This document shows positions 62,882-64,000 of a DNA stretch of 64,000 bases, one piece after another. Numbering within the stretch: position 1 is the stretch's first letter; each line of letters opens with the position of its first letter. Both the position numbers and the translations under genes were made by a program. The notes under the pieces are model-generated. The model saw only the letters and a list, made by a program, of their open reading frames with translations, was not told the DNA's origin and ran no database searches. Source of the DNA: Geothrix sp. PMB-07 (GTDB taxonomy: Bacteria; Acidobacteriota; Holophagae; Holophagales; Holophagaceae); assembly GCF_030758935.1 (NCBI RefSeq), contig NZ_CP132333.1, positions 496,001-560,000 of the forward strand, given 5' to 3'.

Positions 62882-63940
62882 ATGCTTCGTGTCTCTCTGA
62901 TTTCCCTTCTCGCCCTCGGTGTCGTCGCCCAGGAACCGGCGAAAACGGCCACCAAGGCGCCCGCCAAGGCCGCCGCCAAAGTCAAGGCCAAGGCTGAGGC
63001 TGGCGCGAAGGCAGCGCCCGCCCCTTCTGCGGACAAGTCCCCCGTGCTGGCCCGCGTGGGTGGTGAAGTGATCACCGAAGAGGATTTCCAGGCCGCCTTC
63101 CGCCTGCTGGGGCAGCAGGAGCAGATGCAGCTCCTCATGTTCCAGGGCGGCAAGGAGGAGTTCGTCAAGCGCATGGCCGAAAGCAAGCTCCTGTCTGTGA
63201 AGGCCAAGCGCCTGGGCCTGGACAAGACACCCAGCTACATCCGGGGTCTGGACCGGGCCAAGGATGACCTGCTGGCCCGGGAATTCCTCACCAAGGAGGG
63301 TGAGGGCCTGCAGAAGAAGCTGGTGGTGGCCGAGGCCGACGTGAAGGCCTACTACGACAAGCACCCCGAGCGCTTCAAGCAGCCGGACCTGGTGTCGGTG
63401 CGGCACATCCTGGTGTCTGTGAAGCAGGGCGAAGGTCAGCCCGGCCTGACGGATGAAGAGGCCAAGGCCCGCATCGCCAAGGTGCAGGACGAGCTGAAGG
63501 GCGGCGCCAAGTTCGAGGAGCTGGCCAAGACCTACAGCGATGACCCGGGCAGCAAGGATAACGGCGGCCTCTACGCCGATGGGGATCCCTCGAAATGGGT
63601 GGCGGAATTTGGAGCTGCGGCCCGCAACCAGCCCATTGGCGAAGTGGGTGCCCCCGTGAAGACTCAGTTCGGCTACCACCTGATCAAGGTGGAAGGCCGC
63701 AAGCCCTCCCGCCAGGTGCCCTTCGAGGAAGCCAAGCAGGGCGCCGAAAAGATGGCCCAGCAGGAACGCCAGGCCACCGTGTGGAACGAGCTGATGGATG
63801 GGCTCCGCAAGGAGATACCCTTCGAGCTGGTGAAACCCGCGGCGCCCAAGGCCCAACCCGCCAAGGCGCCTGAGGCGAAACCCGCCACGGCGCCCGAGGC
63901 CGCCAAGGCGCCGGATGCAGGGAAGGGAGGTGCTCAGTGA
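62882..63940 (+). CDS. Parvulin-type peptidyl-prolyl isomerase (SurA/PpiC-like)
   Basis: 352 residues. A signal peptide (LRVSLISLLALGVVAQ) is followed by a lysine/alanine-rich linker (about 20 to 50). A SurA-like N-terminal helical region comes next (VLARVGGEVITEEDFQAAF). The parvulin domain spans about 165 to 275 (VRHILVSVKQGE, FEELAKTYSDDPGS, GLYADG, FGYHLIKVEG). A PAKAPEAKP-type low-complexity tail ends it. It is probably a periplasmic chaperone-isomerase for outer-membrane protein folding. Its stop overlaps the next gene's GTG. Confidence 0.87.
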   Translation: MLRVSLISLLALGVVAQEPAKTATKAPAKAAAKVKAKAEAGAKAAPAPSADKSPVLARVGGEVITEEDFQAAFRLLGQQEQMQLLMFQGGKEEFVKRMAESKLLSVKAKRLGLDKTPSYIRGLDRAKDDLLAREFLTKEGEGLQKKLVVAEADVKAYYDKHPERFKQPDLVSVRHILVSVKQGEGQPGLTDEEAKARIAKVQDELKGGAKFEELAKTYSDDPGSKDNGGLYADGDPSKWVAEFGAAARNQPIGEVGAPVKTQFGYHLIKVEGRKPSRQVPFEEAKQGAEKMAQQERQATVWNELMDGLRKEIPFELVKPAAPKAQPAKAPEAKPATAPEAAKAPDAGKGGAQ

Positions 63941-64000
63941 GGGCGCTGTTCCTGCTACCCCTGCTTCTTGCGGTGCCCATGGCCTGCAGGAAGCCCGCCG
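63937..64000 (+). CDS. Lipoprotein, N-terminal fragment
   Basis: A frame that starts at GTG 63937 (overlapping the parvulin stop as GTGA) and runs off the window. The first 21 residues read as a lipoprotein signal (ALFLLPLLLAVPMAC, with MAC before the cysteine). AAGGGAGG is 5 to 12 bases upstream. Function cannot be told; coupling to the parvulin suggests envelope biogenesis. Confidence 0.6.
   Translation, partial: MRALFLLPLLLAVPMACRKPA

Overview
The window looks like a chromosomal segment of a high-GC Gram-negative anaerobe or facultative anaerobe, most likely an acidobacterium of the Holophaga/Geothrix type. That placement is inferred from gene content: ATP-citrate lyase facing a eukaryote-type citrate synthase, tungsten and molybdenum enzymes, and hybrid histidine kinases. 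No 16S or tRNA gene is present to confirm it. Genes are closely packed and no gene-free stretch exceeds 300 bases.

Layout. 1-12 kb is mostly housekeeping: the 3' end of argS, a small inverted-repeat element carrying a GxxExxY nuclease-like gene, pyrG, the two ATP-citrate lyase subunits, a convergent citrate synthase, a DUF3187-like outer-membrane protein, lysS and a DegT-family aminotransferase. 12-20 kb is a tungsten module: ModE-like regulator, tungstate ABC transporter (tupA, tupB, tupC) with a P5C dehydrogenase gene inside it, a four-cluster ferredoxin, a long aldehyde:ferredoxin oxidoreductase and a MoaD/ThiS-like sulfur carrier. 20-28 kb holds a membrane histidine kinase, an ALDH7-type dehydrogenase with a divergent LysR regulator, a heme/iron pair (HemS-like, ferritin), an AraC/GyrI regulator, HU and ribosomal protein L9. 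28-33 kb has a PilZ protein and the molybdenum module modABC, an unknown membrane protein and moeA. 33-41 kb carries malic enzyme, a secreted amidohydrolase, a lipoprotein, a POT-family transporter and a membrane MutS-like ATPase. 41-46 kb is tyrosine catabolism (hppD, hmgA, LysR, a second hmgA-like gene, DoxX). 46-54 kb holds MscS, a hybrid kinase and a five-gene minus-strand run (FAH-family hydrolase, amidohydrolase, alpha/beta hydrolase, flavin reductase-like protein, kinase). 54-64 kb has a metallo-beta-lactamase-fold protein, bioA, bioD, a TPR protein, a second hybrid kinase, bioF, a BI-1/YccA protein, a parvulin and the start of a lipoprotein.

The most unusual signal is a family of eight palindromic elements at 216-672, 10753-10780, 15056-15187, 17559-17666, 19928-20010, 33499-33570, 41626-41701 and 44858-44922. 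Their arms are built from short purine-rich units (CACCAAGA, CACGGAGA or CACAGATGAA types). Each begins 3 to 28 bases after a stop codon. Only the first carries a gene, a PD-(D/E)xK-like GxxExxY protein whose reading frame runs through the left arm. I propose that this is an autonomous element and its hairpin-only derivatives, comparable in logic to REP/RAYT systems but with a different enzyme. The repeats are visible in the sequence; the mobility and the enzyme-repeat link are inference.
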